In this document: positions 48,688 through 59,026 of the stretch, one piece after another
Position numbering within the stretch: the first letter of the stretch is position 1
Layout: every line of letters begins with the position of its first letter
Assembly: GCF_020026305.1 (NCBI RefSeq)
Contig: NZ_CP075691.1
Coordinates: 1,302,001-1,366,000 of the forward strand
DNA length: 64,000 bases
From: Streptomyces sp. 135
GTDB taxonomy: Bacteria > Actinomycetota > Actinomycetes > Streptomycetales > Streptomycetaceae
Direction of reading: 5' to 3'
Notes under the pieces: generated by a model
Told to the model about the DNA's origin: nothing
Databases searched by the model: none
Seen by the model: the letters and a program-made list of their open reading frames with translations, nothing else
Translations under genes and position numbers: made by a program

Positions 48688-50027
48688 CGGCCCGCCTCCG
48701 CGGCCGCCGCGAGCGCCGGGGCGTCCGCCGTCATGGCGATCCTGACCCGCTCGGCGCGGTTGTGCCCGACCTGGCGCACGGAGAGCCGCCAGCCGGGGAG
48801 TTCGGCCCGGTCGCCGGGGGCCGGGATGCGGCCGAGGAGATCGGCGACGAGGCCCGCCACCGTCTCGTAGGGCCCCTCGGGTACGTCGAGTCCTATGCGC
48901 CGCAGGGTGTCGACGCGGCAGCTGCCGTCGGCGTCCCAGGCGGGCCTGCCGTCCTCGGGCGGCACGGGGCACAGCTCGGGCACGTCCAGCAGGTCGTGCT
49001 CGTCGCGCACCTCGCCGACGAGTTCCTCGACGATGTCCTCCAGGGTGACCACTCCGGCGGTGCCGCCGTACTCGTCGACGACGACGGCCATGGGCTGCTC
49101 GCTGCGCAGGCGCGCCAGGAGCGGCTGCACGGGCAGCGTCTCGGGGACGAGGAGGGGGGCCTGCGCGATGCGGCTCACCGGGGTGCGCAGCCGCTCGTGG
49201 GCGGGGACCGCGAGGGCGTCCTTGAGGTGCACCATGCCGACGATCTCGTCGATCCGCTCGCGGTAGACCGGGAAGCGGGACAGGCCGGTGGCGCGCGTCA
49301 GGTTCACCACGTCCTCGGCGGTCGCCGACGACTGGAGCGCGCTGACCTTCACGCGCGGCGTCATGACGTGCTGCGCGGTCAGCTCGCCGAGGGAGAGGGT
49401 ACGGACGAACAGGTCGGCGGTGTCCTGCTCCAGGGCGCCGGCCCGGGCCGAGTGCCGGGCCAGGGAGACCAGTTCGCCGGGGGTGCGGGCCGAGGCCAGC
49501 TCCTCGGCGGGCTCGACGCCGAGCGCGCGCACCAGCCGGTTGGCCACGGCGTTCAGCAGGGAGATCACCGGCCGGAAGAGCCGCGCGAAGACGTGCTGCG
49601 GGCCCGCGACGAACCGCGCGACCTGGAGCGGCCTGGAGACCGCCCAGTTCTTGGGCACCAGTTCGCCGATGACCATCTGCACGGCGGAGGCGAGCAGCAT
49701 GCCGACCATCACGGAGACACCGCCGACGGCACCGCCGGGGACGCCGATCGCCGTGAACGGGCCCGCGAGCAGGTGCGCGAGGGCCGGCTCGGCGAGCATG
49801 CCGACGACGAGCGAGGTGATGGTGATGCCGAGCTGGGTGCCGGAGAGCTGGAAGGACAGCTCCTTGAGGGCGTCGACGACCGTGCGGGCCCGGCGGTCGC
49901 CGTCGGCCGCGGCCTTCTCCGCGTCGGCCCGCTCGACGGTGACGAGGCCGAACTCGGCCGCCACGAAGAAGCCGTTGGCGAGGATCAGCAGGAATGCCGC
50001 CGCGAGGAGCAGAAGGGGGACTGTCAT
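48684..50027 (-). CDS. CNNM/CorC-type membrane protein with DUF21, CBS and CorC-HlyC domains
   Basis: 447 residues, full three-domain form. DUF21 with FVAAEFGLVTVERAD and IGELVPKNWAVSRPLQVA; CBS pair about 215-335 with VDEYGGTAGVVTLEDIVEELVGEVRDEHD; CorC-HlyC at the end (GSCRVDTLRRIG...LPGWRLSVRQVGHNRAERVRI). First of a translationally coupled pair. A paralogue with 362 residues follows. Often misnamed hemolysin. Confidence 0.93.
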   Translation of the reverse strand: MTVPLLLLAAAFLLILANGFFVAAEFGLVTVERADAEKAAADGDRRARTVVDALKELSFQLSGTQLGITITSLVVGMLAEPALAHLLAGPFTAIGVPGGAVGGVSVMVGMLLASAVQMVIGELVPKNWAVSRPLQVARFVAGPQHVFARLFRPVISLLNAVANRLVRALGVEPAEELASARTPGELVSLARHSARAGALEQDTADLFVRTLSLGELTAQHVMTPRVKVSALQSSATAEDVVNLTRATGLSRFPVYRERIDEIVGMVHLKDALAVPAHERLRTPVSRIAQAPLLVPETLPVQPLLARLRSEQPMAVVVDEYGGTAGVVTLEDIVEELVGEVRDEHDLLDVPELCPVPPEDGRPAWDADGSCRVDTLRRIGLDVPEGPYETVAGLVADLLGRIPAPGDRAELPGWRLSVRQVGHNRAERVRIAMTADAPALAAAAEAGR

Positions 50028-50225
50028 GCCGCCGCCCCTCCGGTCGTACGGGTCCCGGTATGTCGGGAGAGGGCGGCGCAGGTACTACAGGACGATCCGT
50101 CCATCGCCGGAGGGAGTCACTCCTCGGATAGCAGGAGCCCCTGGGGGCCGGGCGGGCCCGTCAGGGGCGGGGCGGCACGCTGGGCGCGCCCCGCCACCAG
50201 ATTAATCACGACGCGCCGCGGAACG

Positions 50226-50666
50226 TCAGTCCCCTTGCGGCGTCCGGGCGTCCACGAGGGCTCTCAGGGCCTTGGCGTCGGTGACGGCCTGCTCCCTGGC
50301 GATGCCGGGCTGGATGCCGAGGGCGGGCAGGCTGGTGCCGTCACTGAGGTTGAGGAACACCCAGGGGTCGCCGGGGCGCAGGGTGACCTGGACGATCTCG
50401 GCCCAGGCCAGGCGGCGGCTCGTCGCGATGTTGACGACGGACACCCCGGAGTCGTCGGCGACCACCTTGGGCCTGCTGAGCAGCAGGAGCACGCCGAAGA
50501 GCAGAGCACCGGTGAAGACGAAGCTGGCCCGCTCGCCCGGGCTGAGCGTGGGCAGCAGGAAGGCGATCACCGTGATGACCACGAAGATCACCGTGCCCGC
50601 GCCGAGCAGCACCGCCCTGGTCCGCTTCGGCCGGAAGGTGACGGGGAGAGCGGGGGGCTCAGACAC
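50226..50666 (-). CDS. PH-domain (bPH) membrane protein
   Basis: 146 residues, GTG start. Two adjacent membrane helices (about 18-40 and 46-64) then a bacterial PH-like domain (VVADDSGVSVVNIATSRRLAWAEIVQVTLRPGDPWVFLNLSDGTSLPALGIQP). The family has no known biochemical role. It starts 21 bases past the hisG stop and so appears to be the last gene of the rib-his transcript. Confidence 0.85.
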   Translation of the reverse strand: MSEPPALPVTFRPKRTRAVLLGAGTVIFVVITVIAFLLPTLSPGERASFVFTGALLFGVLLLLSRPKVVADDSGVSVVNIATSRRLAWAEIVQVTLRPGDPWVFLNLSDGTSLPALGIQPGIAREQAVTDAKALRALVDARTPQGD

Positions 50667-50687
50667 GAGGCGGGTCCTTCTGCGGGT

Positions 50688-51536
50688 TCAGAGACGGCAT
50701 GCGTGGATGGCGGTGGTGAGGATGGCCCGCGCCCCGAGGGCGTACAGGTCGTCCATGACGCGCTGCGCGTCCTTGGCGGGGACCATGGAGCGCACGGCGA
50801 CCCAGCCTTCGTTGTGCAGCGGGGAGATCGTCGGGGACTCGAGGCCCGGCGTGAGGGCGACGGCCCGCTCCAGGTGCTCGGCGCGGCAGTCGTAGTCCAT
50901 CATCACGTACGCCCGGGCGACCAGGACGCCCTGGAGACGGCGGAGGAACTGCTGCACCTTCGGCTCGGCGGCGTCGGCGCCGGTGCGCCGGATGACGACC
51001 GCCTCGGACTTCATGATCGGGTCGCCGAAGACCTCAAGGCCCGCGTTGCGCAGGGAGGTGCCGGTCTCCACGACGTCCGCGATGACCTGGGCGACGCCGA
51101 GTTCGATGGCGGTCTCGACGGCGCCGTCGAGGTGGACGACGGAGGCGTTCACGCCGCTGTCCGCGAGGTGCTTGGCGACGATGCCCTCGTAGGAGGTCGC
51201 GACGGTCTTGCCCGCGAGGTCCTCGATGCCGGTGGCCGTGCCCGGCTTGGCGGCGAAGCGGAAGGTGGAGCGGGCGAAGCCCAGCGGCAGGATCACCTCG
51301 GCGTCGGCACCGGAGTCGACCAGCAGGTCCTGGCCGGTGATGCCGATGTCGAGCCTGCCGGCCGAGACGTAGATCGCGATGTCCTTGGGCCGGAGGTAGA
51401 AGAACTCGACCTCGTTCTCGGGGTCGACGAGGACGAGTTCCTTGGACTCCTTGCGCTGCTGGTATCCGGCCTCATGGAGCATCGCCGACGCAGGTCCGGA
51501 CAGTGAACCCTTGTTGGGGACGGCGATGCGCAGCAT
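50688..51536 (-). CDS. hisG: ATP phosphoribosyltransferase, long form
   Basis: 282 residues, the long (self-regulated) form with a C-terminal ACT-like domain, first step of histidine synthesis (ATP + PRPP). Landmarks: LRIAVPNKGSLSGPA, the GTSYEG-type segment VATSYEGIVAKH, IADVVETGTSLRNAGLEV (PRPP loop) and the C-terminal GWVAVRSMVP. Lies 67 bases after hisE on the same strand; other his genes are elsewhere. Confidence 0.97.
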   Translation of the reverse strand: MLRIAVPNKGSLSGPASAMLHEAGYQQRKESKELVLVDPENEVEFFYLRPKDIAIYVSAGRLDIGITGQDLLVDSGADAEVILPLGFARSTFRFAAKPGTATGIEDLAGKTVATSYEGIVAKHLADSGVNASVVHLDGAVETAIELGVAQVIADVVETGTSLRNAGLEVFGDPIMKSEAVVIRRTGADAAEPKVQQFLRRLQGVLVARAYVMMDYDCRAEHLERAVALTPGLESPTISPLHNEGWVAVRSMVPAKDAQRVMDDLYALGARAILTTAIHACRL

Positions 51537-51603
51537 GAGGCGGGCTTCCTTTGCGTGATGGGGAGTCGAGCTGATTCGGCCGGCGTACGAAAGGGTGTAC
51601 GGC

Positions 51604-51876
51604 TCAGAGGTGGGCGTAGACGTCGTCGAGGGAGATGCCGCGGGCGACCATCATCACCTGGACGTGGTAGAGCAGCTGCGAGATCTCCTCGGCGGCTGCT
51701 TCCTTGCCCTCGTACTCGGCGGCCATCCAGACTTCGGCGGCCTCCTCGACGACCTTCTTGCCGATGGCATGGACGCCCTTGCCGACCAGCTCGGCGGTGC
51801 GGGAGGTCGTGGGGTCGCCGTTGGCGGCCTTGTGCTGGAGCTCGGTGAAGAGCTCCTCGAAAGTCTTCTTGGACAT
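51604..51876 (-). CDS. hisE: phosphoribosyl-ATP pyrophosphatase
   Basis: 90 residues, the second step of histidine synthesis. MazG-like helical protein with [41 protein letters not shown], where the acidic residues bind Mg. ATG at 51876; a GTG four codons upstream is an alternative. It begins 35 bases after the ribH stop, tying the his pair to the rib operon. Confidence 0.96.
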   Translation of the reverse strand: MSKKTFEELFTELQHKAANGDPTTSRTAELVGKGVHAIGKKVVEEAAEVWMAAEYEGKEAAAEEISQLLYHVQVMMVARGISLDDVYAHL

Positions 51877-51911
51877 GATGCCGTTCACTCTACGCGCCCG
51901 CCCGGACCCGC

Positions 51912-52397
51912 TCAGCGCCAGGGCTCGGAGACGGTACGGAGCGTGGTGGCGGTGGCCACGGCCGCGGTGACCGCTTCGTGCCCCTTGTCCTCGCTGGAGC
52001 CCTCGATGCCCGCGCGGTCCAGGGCCTGCTCCTCCGTGTCGCAGGTCAGTACGCCGAAGCCGACCGGGACGCCGGTGTCGACGGAGACCTGGGTGAGGCC
52101 CTGCGTGACGCCCTGGCACACGTACTCGAAGTGCGGGGTGCCGCCGCGGATGACGACGCCGAGCGCCACGATCGCGTCGTAGCCGCGTCCGGCCAGGACC
52201 TTCGCGACGACCGGCAGCTCGAAGCTGCCCGGCACGCGCAGGACGGTCGGCTCGCTGATGCCGAGCTCGTTCAGGGCGCGCAGGGCGCCGTCGACGAGGC
52301 CGTCCATGACCTTCTCGTGCCACTGCGCGGCGATCACCGCGACCCGCAGGTCGCCGCAGTTCTTCACGCTCAGTTCGGGTGCGCCCTTGCCGCTCAC
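51912..52397 (-). CDS. ribH: 6,7-dimethyl-8-ribityllumazine synthase
   Basis: 161 residues. Landmarks: [55 protein letters not shown] (phosphate and substrate site) and [23 protein letters not shown] start with AAGGAG upstream; starts 47 bases past the ribAB stop. Makes the lumazine that RibE converts to riboflavin. Confidence 0.97.
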   Translation of the reverse strand: MSGKGAPELSVKNCGDLRVAVIAAQWHEKVMDGLVDGALRALNELGISEPTVLRVPGSFELPVVAKVLAGRGYDAIVALGVVIRGGTPHFEYVCQGVTQGLTQVSVDTGVPVGFGVLTCDTEEQALDRAGIEGSSEDKGHEAVTAAVATATTLRTVSEPWR

Positions 52398-52444
52398 GCG
52401 CTTCTCCTTCGGTTCTCGATGACGGGGATGACGGGGTCGTGCGC

Positions 52445-53743
52445 TTACTGGTTGCCGCAGGCGGAGACGCCGGGGGCGTCCAGCCAGGGCAGGTCGTGGC
52501 CCATCCGGTCCCGCTTGGTGCGCAGGTAGCGGAGGTTGTGCTCGCCGGCCTGGACCGGCATGGGCTCGCGCCCGGCGACCTTCAGGCCGTGCCGCAGGAC
52601 GGCGTCGACCTTGTCGGGGTTGTTGGTCATCAGCCGTACGCCGCGCACGCCGAGGTCGTCCAGGATGCGGGCGCCCGCGCCGTAGTCGCGGGCGTCGGCG
52701 GGCAGGCCGAGTTCGAGGTTGGCGTCGAGGGTGTCGCTGCCGCGCTCCTGGAGTTCGTACGCCCGCAGCTTGGAGAGGAGGCCGATGCCGCGCCCCTCGT
52801 GGCCGCGGAGGTAGACGACGACGCCGCGGCCCTCCTCGGTGATGCGCCGCATGGACTCCTCCAGCTGCGGCCCGCAGTCGCAGCGGAGCGAGTGGAAGAC
52901 GTCGCCGGTCAGGCACTCGGAGTGCAGCCTGGCGAGGACGTCCTCGCCCTCGCCGATGTCGCCGTGGACGAGGGCGACGTGTTCGACGCCGTCTACGGTG
53001 GAGCGGTAGCCGTACGCCGTGAAGTCGCCGAAGGCGGTGGGCAGCCGGACCTCGGCCTCGCGGCGGACGGTGGGCTCCGAGGAGCGGCGGTAGGCGATCA
53101 GGTCCTCGATGGAGATGATCGTCAGGCCGTGCTTGCGGGCGAAGGGGATCAGCTCGGGCAGGCGCAGCATCTTGCCGTCCTCGCCCGCGATCTCCACGAT
53201 GGCACCGGCGGGGCGCAGGCCCGCGAGGCGGGCGAGGTCGACGGCGGCCTCGGTGTGGCCGTTGCGGGCGAGGACGCCGCCGGAGCGGGCGCGCAGCGGG
53301 AAGATGTGCCCGGGGCGCACGAAGTCGCCGGCCGAGGCCGCGCCGCCGGCGAGGAGCCGGAGGGTGGTGGCGCGGTCGTCGGCGGAGATGCCGGTGGTGA
53401 CGCCGTGCGCGGCGGAGGCGTCGACGGAGACGGTGAAGGCCGTGCTCATCGACTCGGTGTTGTCCTCGACCATCTGCGGCAGCCGCAGCCGGTCGAGCTC
53501 CTCGGCCTCCATGGGGGCGCAGATCAGGCCGCGGCACTCGCTCATCATGAAGGCGACGATCTCGGGGGTCGCCTTCTCGGCGGCGACGACGAGGTCGCCC
53601 TCGTTCTCGCGGTCCTCGTCGTCGACGACCACGACGGGGCGGCCGGCCGCGATGTCGCGGATGGCCTGCTCCACCGGGTCGAGGGACAGGTCCGAGGTGT
53701 CCTCGTTGAGGGCGGTGCTGTACCAGACAGGTGCCGTGGTCAT
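52445..53743 (-). CDS. ribAB: bifunctional 3,4-dihydroxy-2-butanone-4-phosphate synthase / GTP cyclohydrolase II
   Basis: 432 residues with both domains complete. DHBP synthase (residues about 20-225) has [16 protein letters not shown] and [17 protein letters not shown] cyclohydrolase II (about 230-420) has the zinc cysteines in [15 protein letters not shown] and [19 protein letters not shown]. It makes both precursors of lumazine. The ATG at 53743 overlaps the ribM stop (ATGA) and has AAGGAG upstream. Confidence 0.97.
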   Translation of the reverse strand: MTTAPVWYSTALNEDTSDLSLDPVEQAIRDIAAGRPVVVVDDEDRENEGDLVVAAEKATPEIVAFMMSECRGLICAPMEAEELDRLRLPQMVEDNTESMSTAFTVSVDASAAHGVTTGISADDRATTLRLLAGGAASAGDFVRPGHIFPLRARSGGVLARNGHTEAAVDLARLAGLRPAGAIVEIAGEDGKMLRLPELIPFARKHGLTIISIEDLIAYRRSSEPTVRREAEVRLPTAFGDFTAYGYRSTVDGVEHVALVHGDIGEGEDVLARLHSECLTGDVFHSLRCDCGPQLEESMRRITEEGRGVVVYLRGHEGRGIGLLSKLRAYELQERGSDTLDANLELGLPADARDYGAGARILDDLGVRGVRLMTNNPDKVDAVLRHGLKVAGREPMPVQAGEHNLRYLRTKRDRMGHDLPWLDAPGVSACGNQ

Positions 53744-54387
53744 GCCGGGGCTCCTTCCATGACGGGCCGGGAGGCCGCCGCGCGGGAGCGCAGCCACCAG
53801 TCGCGCATGCCCCACAGGACGAGGGCGAGGTAGACGACGTAGACCAGGCCGGAGAAGGCCAGGCCGCTGCTGAAGGCGAGCGGCACGCCGACCACGTCGA
53901 CGAGCAGCCAGGCGAACCAGAATTCGACGAGGCCGCGGGCCTGGGCGACCATCGCGGCGAGCGTGCCGACGAAGATGTAGGCGTCCGGCCAGGGGTTCCA
54001 GGACAGTGAGGGGACGGCGGTGAACAGCGCGCCGACCGCGAGCGTGCCGACGGCGGTGCCCGCGAGCAGGACGCCCCGCTCCTTCCAGGTCGCGAAGCGG
54101 ATGGCGATGGAGCCGTCCTGCGCCTGCTGCGTGCCGCGCGTCCACAGCCGCCAGCCCCACAGCGCGACGCCGATGACGAGGAGCTGCTTGCCGACGCCGC
54201 CGGAGAGCTGCGCGGAGGCGTAGGCGGCGACGAGGATGACGCCGGACAGGAGCTGGGCGGGCCAGGTCCATATCGAGCGCCGCCAGCCGAGGGCGAGGGC
54301 GATGAGGCCGACGGTGTTGCCGATCATGTCGGACCACATGATGTGCTGGTCGAAGGCCGTGAAGGCCTCGGAGTTGAGCCAGCTCAC
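53740..54387 (-). CDS. ribM: PnuC-family transporter in the rib operon (RibM type)
   Basis: 215 residues, about six to seven membrane helices. PnuC-type features include [20 protein letters not shown] and the [13 protein letters not shown] segment. Most PnuC proteins carry nicotinamide riboside, but this gene's place between ribE and ribAB, with overlaps on both sides, matches RibM of Streptomyces davaonensis, a riboflavin facilitator. Substrate assignment therefore rests on context. Confidence 0.88.
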   Translation of the reverse strand: MSWLNSEAFTAFDQHIMWSDMIGNTVGLIALALGWRRSIWTWPAQLLSGVILVAAYASAQLSGGVGKQLLVIGVALWGWRLWTRGTQQAQDGSIAIRFATWKERGVLLAGTAVGTLAVGALFTAVPSLSWNPWPDAYIFVGTLAAMVAQARGLVEFWFAWLLVDVVGVPLAFSSGLAFSGLVYVVYLALVLWGMRDWWLRSRAAASRPVMEGAPA

Positions 54388-54998
54388 TTGGTGGCCTCCT
54401 GCTGCTGGGCGCGGTCGCCGAGGAGGCGCTCCACGTACTTGGCGATGATGTCGACCTCGAGGTTGACCGGGTCGCCGGGCTGCTTGATGCCGAGCGTGGT
54501 CAGCGCGAGGGTGGTGGGGATGAGGCTGATGGTGAAGTAGTCGGGGCCGGCCTCGACCACGGTGAGGCTGACGCCGTCGACCGTGATGGAGCCCTTCTCC
54601 ACGACGTAGCGGGAGAGGTCGGCGGGGAGGGAGACCTTGACGATCTCCCAGTTCTCGGAGGGCTCCCGCGCGACGATCGTGCCGGTGCCGTCGACGTGAC
54701 CCTGCACGATGTGGCCGCCGAGGCGCGCGCCGACCGAGGTGGGGCGCTCCAGGTTGACGCGGGAGCCGGCCGTGAGCGCGCCGAGGCTGGAGCGCTTCAG
54801 GGTCTCCGCCATCACGTCGGCGGTGAACTCGTCGCCCTCGTGCTCGACGACCGTCAGACAGACGCCGTTGACGGCGATGGAGTCGCCGTGCTTGGCGCCC
54901 TCGGTGACGACGGGGCCGCGCAGGCGGAACCGGGACGCGTCGGGGAGGTTCTCGACGGCGGTGATCTCGCCCAGCTCTTCGACGATTCCGGTGAACAC
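54384..54998 (-). CDS. ribE: riboflavin synthase alpha subunit
   Basis: 204 residues with the duplicated lumazine-binding fold: [12 protein letters not shown] at the N-terminus, [14 protein letters not shown] and later [14 protein letters not shown] as the repeated motif, and [11 protein letters not shown]. It joins two lumazines to give riboflavin. ATG start one base after the ribD stop; its own stop overlaps ribM. Confidence 0.97.
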   Translation of the reverse strand: MFTGIVEELGEITAVENLPDASRFRLRGPVVTEGAKHGDSIAVNGVCLTVVEHEGDEFTADVMAETLKRSSLGALTAGSRVNLERPTSVGARLGGHIVQGHVDGTGTIVAREPSENWEIVKVSLPADLSRYVVEKGSITVDGVSLTVVEAGPDYFTISLIPTTLALTTLGIKQPGDPVNLEVDIIAKYVERLLGDRAQQQEATK

Positions 54999-54999
54999 T

Positions 55000-56103
55000 T
55001 CAGTGCTCCTTCGCTACGAGGGTCGCGGTGACGCGCAGATCGGGCCCGAGGCGGACGGTCTCGCTCACGTCGAGCCGCAACGCTTCGGTGATGGTCGTGA
55101 TTCCGCCGCCGCTCAGGGCGGCGGGGCCCGCGCCCAGCAGGACGGGGGCGAGGTAGCCGATGACGCGGTCGACGGCGCGGGCGGCGACGAAGGCCCCGGC
55201 GAGCGTCGGGCCGCCTTCGAGGAGGACGGAGCGCACGCCACGCGCGTGGAGCACGTCGAGCAGGGTTGGGATGTCCAACCCGCCTTCCGCCGAGCGCGGC
55301 AGCCGGACGGTTTCCGCGCCTTCGTACGCGGGCGTGGCGTCGTCGGCGACGGCGATCAGTGTCGGCGCCGTGTCGTCCAGGACGCGGGCGCCGGGGGTGA
55401 CGGCGGTGCCGTTGGTGTCGACGACGACCCGCAGCGGCTGGACGGCGGCTGTTCCCGTGTCCGCGACGGTCCGCACCGCGAGGTGCGGGTCGTCGGCGCG
55501 CTGGGTGCCGGAGCCGACGACGACGGCGTCGCTCTCGGCGCGCAGCCGGTGCACGTCGGCGCGGGACTCGGCGGAGGTGATCCAGCGGCTGGTGCCGTCG
55601 GCGGCGGCGACGCGGCCGTCGAGGGTGGCGGCGTACTTCCAGGTGACGTGGGGGCGCCCGAGCCGAACTGAGGTCAGCCAGGCGGCGTTCCCCTCGGCGG
55701 CCGCCTCCTCCAGGAGGCCCTGCGCGACGGAGATCCCGGCTGCCCGCAGGGTCTGCGCGCCCCCCGTCGCGGTGGGGTCGGGGTCGGCCACGGCGTAGAC
55801 GACGCGGGTGACGCCGGCGGCGATGAGGGCCTGCGCGCACGGGCCGGTGCGGCCGGTGTGGTTGCAGGGTTCCAGGGTGACGAGGGCGGTGCCGCCGCGG
55901 GCCGCGTCGCCCGCGGCGCGCAGGGCGTTGACCTCGGCGTGCGGGCCGCCGGCCCGCTGGTGCCAGCCCTCGCCCGCGACTTCGCCGGACGCGTCGAGGA
56001 TGACGCAGCCGACGACGGGGTTGGGGCTGGTGGAACCGAGTCCGCGCGCGGCGAGCGCGATGGCGCGCCGCATGGCGGCTGCTTCGGCTACGGCGGTGGC
56101 CAC
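55000..56103 (-). CDS. ribD: bifunctional diaminohydroxyphosphoribosylaminopyrimidine deaminase / 5-amino-6-(5-phosphoribosylamino)uracil reductase
   Basis: 367 residues from the GTG at 56103, with GGAGGA upstream. The deaminase domain (1-145) has the zinc site HAEVNAL and PCNHTGRTGPC; the reductase domain (about 150-360) has KYAATLDGRVAA, SRWITSAESRADVHRLRAESDAVVVG and LLEGGPTLAGAF. First gene of the operon, 184 bases downstream of the FMN riboswitch. Confidence 0.95.
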   Translation of the reverse strand: MATAVAEAAAMRRAIALAARGLGSTSPNPVVGCVILDASGEVAGEGWHQRAGGPHAEVNALRAAGDAARGGTALVTLEPCNHTGRTGPCAQALIAAGVTRVVYAVADPDPTATGGAQTLRAAGISVAQGLLEEAAAEGNAAWLTSVRLGRPHVTWKYAATLDGRVAAADGTSRWITSAESRADVHRLRAESDAVVVGSGTQRADDPHLAVRTVADTGTAAVQPLRVVVDTNGTAVTPGARVLDDTAPTLIAVADDATPAYEGAETVRLPRSAEGGLDIPTLLDVLHARGVRSVLLEGGPTLAGAFVAARAVDRVIGYLAPVLLGAGPAALSGGGITTITEALRLDVSETVRLGPDLRVTATLVAKEH

Positions 56104-56286
56104 CGGGTCCTCCTGCCTCTTCGGGCACGGACTCCGGGGCTGTCGATGACGACGACATGGAACGGACGACGACACCTGGAGCGACGCCGACGTCGGATGA
56201 CACCTGTCCCGGGAGATCCCGGAAACCACTCCTGGCCTGGGCCAGGAACACGTCACTACGACGGCGCGCAAAGACGCCCGCCCGCC

Positions 56287-56413
56287 GCGCACTGCCTCCC
56301 ATCCGGACTTTCACCGTCGGTCCAGGAATTTCACCTGGTCAACCGGCCGCTGGAGGCGGCCGGGTCGCGGACTGTAACCGCCGGTTCGGAATTACACCGA
56401 CCCCGGAGTGCGC
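56287..56413 (-). promoter_or_regulatory. FMN riboswitch (RFN element) controlling the rib operon
   Basis: The minus strand reads the conserved RFN elements in order: GGGGTCGGTGTAATTCCGAACC, GGCGGTTACAGTCCGCGACCC, GACCAGGTGAAATTCCTGGACC, and GACGGTGAAAGTCCGGATGGGAG. The P1 stem is a perfect GCGCACT / AGTGCGC pair at the ends. On binding FMN it should switch off ribD and the genes behind it. Confidence 0.97.
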
Positions 56414-56519
56414 TGCTTCTGGTACATGGTCAGTCTGCCACGTCCGATCGAGGGCCATGCGGGTGATCGACTGTGGCCTGGCTCACAGCATGCCCGCTCC
56501 ATCTTCTCTTCAACCATTT

Positions 56520-56561
56520 TGGTCCAGACCTATTGACCGACTGGTCTAGTCCTTTTAATCT
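56520..56561 (+). promoter_or_regulatory. chitinase-type promoter with paired 12-base repeats
   Basis: TGGTCCAGACCT (56520-56531, the exact published consensus) and TGGTCTAGTCCT (56542-56553), again 22 bases apart, surround TTGACC (56533-56538). TAATCT (56556-56561) is a -10 at 17 bases. Same geometry as 36330-36371. ACTGGTCTAGTCC is DasR-like. Confidence 0.9.
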
Positions 56562-56633
56562 CTGCGTCACCTCGGAGCCGCTCCGTTCGCGTTCCGCACC
56601 GTGCGTGTTCCGCACCGCCCCCAGGAGGCCCTC

Positions 56634-58979
56634 TTGCCGTCCCTCAACCGCGCGAGACCAGCGCTGTTCGCGACCGGCGCCGCCGTCGCCGGAATGCTGC
56701 TCAGCTTGGTCTCCGGCAGCGTCTCGCACGCCGCCGGTGACGCGTCCACCGACCACGCGTCCTGCCGTCCCGACGGCCTCTACAAGACACCCGGTGTCGA
56801 CGTCCCCTACTGCTCCGTCTACGACGGTGACGGGCGCGAGAAGATGGGCGCCGACCACCAGCGGCGCGTCATCGGCTACTTCACGGGCTGGCGCACCGGC
56901 AAGAACGGTGAGCCCGCCTACCTCGCCCCGGACGTCCCCTGGGACAAGGTCACCCACGTCAACTACGCCTTCGCGCACGTCGACAAGGACAACAAGGTCT
57001 CCGTCGGCCCGGACGGCGAGAAGAACGCCGCCACCGGCATGACCTGGCCGGGCGTCGCGGGCGCCGAGATGGACCCCGCGCTGCCCTACAAGGGCCACTT
57101 CAACCTGCTCAACAAGTTCAAGAAGCAGCACCCGAACGTCAAGACGCTGATATCGGTGGGCGGTTGGGCCGAGACGGGCGGCTACTTCGGTGACGACGGC
57201 AAGCGCGTGGGCTCCGGCGGCTTCTACTCGATGGCCACCAACGCCGACGGCTCGGTGAACCAGGCGGGCATCAACACCTTCGCCGACTCCGCGGTCGCCT
57301 TCATCAAGAAGTACGGCTTCAACGGCGTCGACATCGACTACGAGTACCCGACGTCGATGAAGGACGCGGGCCACCCGGCCGACTTCCCGATCTCCAACGC
57401 CCGGCGCGGCGGCCTGGTCAAGGGCTACGCGGCCCTGATGAAGGCCCTGCGCGAGAAGCTCGACAAGGCGGGCGCGGCCGACGGCAAGCACTACATGCTG
57501 ACCGTGGCGGCCCCCTCGTCCGGCTATCTGCTGCGCGGCATGGAGACCTTCCAGGTCCAGAAGTACCTGGACTACGTCAACATCATGTCGTACGACCTGC
57601 ACGGCGCCTGGAACGAGTACGTCGGGCCCAACGCCTCCCTCTTCGACGACGGCAAGGACGCCGAGCTGGCGGCCGCGGGTGTCTACGGCAGCCAGCAGTA
57701 CGGCGGCATCGGCTATCTGAACACCGACTGGGCGTACCACTACTTCCGCGGTTCGATGCCCGCCGGGCGCATCAACATCGGCCTGCCGTACTACACGCGG
57801 GGCCACAAGAACGTGCAGGGCGGCACCGACGGGCTGTGGGGCAAGGCGGCGGCGAGCAGCTGTCCTGCCGGTTCCGGCCTGACCAAGTGCGGTGACGGCG
57901 CGGTCGGCATCGACAACCTCTGGCACGACAAGGACGACAACGGCAAGGAGTCCCCCGCGGGCTCCAACCCGATGTGGCACGCCAAGAACCTGGAGAAGGG
58001 GATCGTCGGCGACTACGTCACGAAGTACGGCTTCCCGGCGGACACCAAGCTGACCGGCAGCTACGCGCGCAAGTACAGCTCCGCGCTGGTCGCGCCGTGG
58101 CTGTGGAACGCGGAGAAGAAGGTCTTCCTGTCGACGGAGGACGAGGAGTCGGTGGCGAAGAAGGCCGACTACGTGATCGACCGGGGCATCGGCGGGACGA
58201 TGGTCTGGGAGATGGCGGGCGACTACGACTGGAACGCCGCCAAGGGCCAGTACGAGATGGGTGACACGCTCACCTCCCTGATGCACGACAAGTTCAAGAC
58301 CGCCAAGCCGTACGGCGCGAAGGTCGCGAACAAGGAGATGCCCACCAAGGCCGTGGACGTCGGTGTGGAGTTCGGCGACTTCAAGCTCGGCGACTCCAAC
58401 TACCCGATCACGCCCAAGGTGAAGATCACCAACAACACGAAGACGGCGCTGCCGGGCGGCACGGAGTTCCAGTTCGACTACTCCACCTCGGCCCCGGGCA
58501 ACGCCTCCGACCAGTCCGGCTTCGGTACGAAGGTGATCAGCAGCGACCACACGGGCAGCAACGTCGGCGGTCTGAAGGGCGACTTCCACCGGGTCTCGCT
58601 GAAGCTCCCGGCCTGGCAGTCGCTGGCGCCCGGCGCGTCCGTGGACCTCTCCTTCAACTACTACCTGCCGGTGTCCACCCCGTGGAACTGGACGGTGAAC
58701 ATCAGCGGCACGACGTACGCGCTCGCGGGTGACCTGGCGCGCGGCACCACGGTCGTCGAGCCGGGCACGGGCACCGGACCGACCGACCCGCCGGGGCCGA
58801 CCGACCCGCCGGCGCCGGGCAAGTGCACGGCTCCCGCGTGGAGTTCGTCGTCCGAGTACGGCTCCGGGACGACCGTCTCCCACAAGTCCCGCACCTGGAA
58901 GGCCAAGTGGTGGACGAAGGGCGACGAGCCGGGCGCCGGCGGCGAGTGGGGTGTCTGGCAGGACCTGGGAGCCTGCTGA
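56634..58979 (+). CDS. secreted multi-domain GH18 chitinase with C-terminal chitin-binding domain
   Basis: 781 residues from a TTG at 56634, five bases after AGGAGG; a GTG at 56601 is an alternative. A signal peptide is followed by a GH18 domain (about residues 75-560). The catalytic stretch is N230-G-V-D233-I-D235-Y-E237; the first Asp of DxxDxDxE is Asn. [20 protein letters not shown] is typical of this Streptomyces subgroup. A beta-sandwich domain (about 575-705) and a Pro/Gly linker precede a C-terminal CBM5/12 module with aromatic residues ([28 protein letters not shown]). It degrades chitin outside the cell. Confidence 0.95.
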   Translation: MPSLNRARPALFATGAAVAGMLLSLVSGSVSHAAGDASTDHASCRPDGLYKTPGVDVPYCSVYDGDGREKMGADHQRRVIGYFTGWRTGKNGEPAYLAPDVPWDKVTHVNYAFAHVDKDNKVSVGPDGEKNAATGMTWPGVAGAEMDPALPYKGHFNLLNKFKKQHPNVKTLISVGGWAETGGYFGDDGKRVGSGGFYSMATNADGSVNQAGINTFADSAVAFIKKYGFNGVDIDYEYPTSMKDAGHPADFPISNARRGGLVKGYAALMKALREKLDKAGAADGKHYMLTVAAPSSGYLLRGMETFQVQKYLDYVNIMSYDLHGAWNEYVGPNASLFDDGKDAELAAAGVYGSQQYGGIGYLNTDWAYHYFRGSMPAGRINIGLPYYTRGHKNVQGGTDGLWGKAAASSCPAGSGLTKCGDGAVGIDNLWHDKDDNGKESPAGSNPMWHAKNLEKGIVGDYVTKYGFPADTKLTGSYARKYSSALVAPWLWNAEKKVFLSTEDEESVAKKADYVIDRGIGGTMVWEMAGDYDWNAAKGQYEMGDTLTSLMHDKFKTAKPYGAKVANKEMPTKAVDVGVEFGDFKLGDSNYPITPKVKITNNTKTALPGGTEFQFDYSTSAPGNASDQSGFGTKVISSDHTGSNVGGLKGDFHRVSLKLPAWQSLAPGASVDLSFNYYLPVSTPWNWTVNISGTTYALAGDLARGTTVVEPGTGTGPTDPPGPTDPPAPGKCTAPAWSSSSEYGSGTTVSHKSRTWKAKWWTKGDEPGAGGEWGVWQDLGAC

Positions 58980-58989
58980 CCCCTTGACG

Positions 58990-59026
58990 CTCACGCCCAC
59001 GGGGTTCGACACCCTGTGGGCGTGAG
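58990..59026 (+). terminator. strong hairpin after chitinase 2 that abuts the ECF sigma factor start
   Basis: Sixteen-base arms CTCACGCCCACGGGGT (58990-59005) and ACCCTGTGGGCGTGAG (59011-59026), loop TCGAC, one G-U pair. It would end the chitinase transcript, but its 3' arm contains the GTG at 59016 and 59022 of the next gene, so it could also affect that gene's translation. Confidence 0.8.

Noticed and set aside
47599-50027. Hemolysin toxin genes
   Set aside because: The DUF21/CBS/CorC layout indicates CNNM-type ion-transport-related proteins; the hemolysin name is historical.
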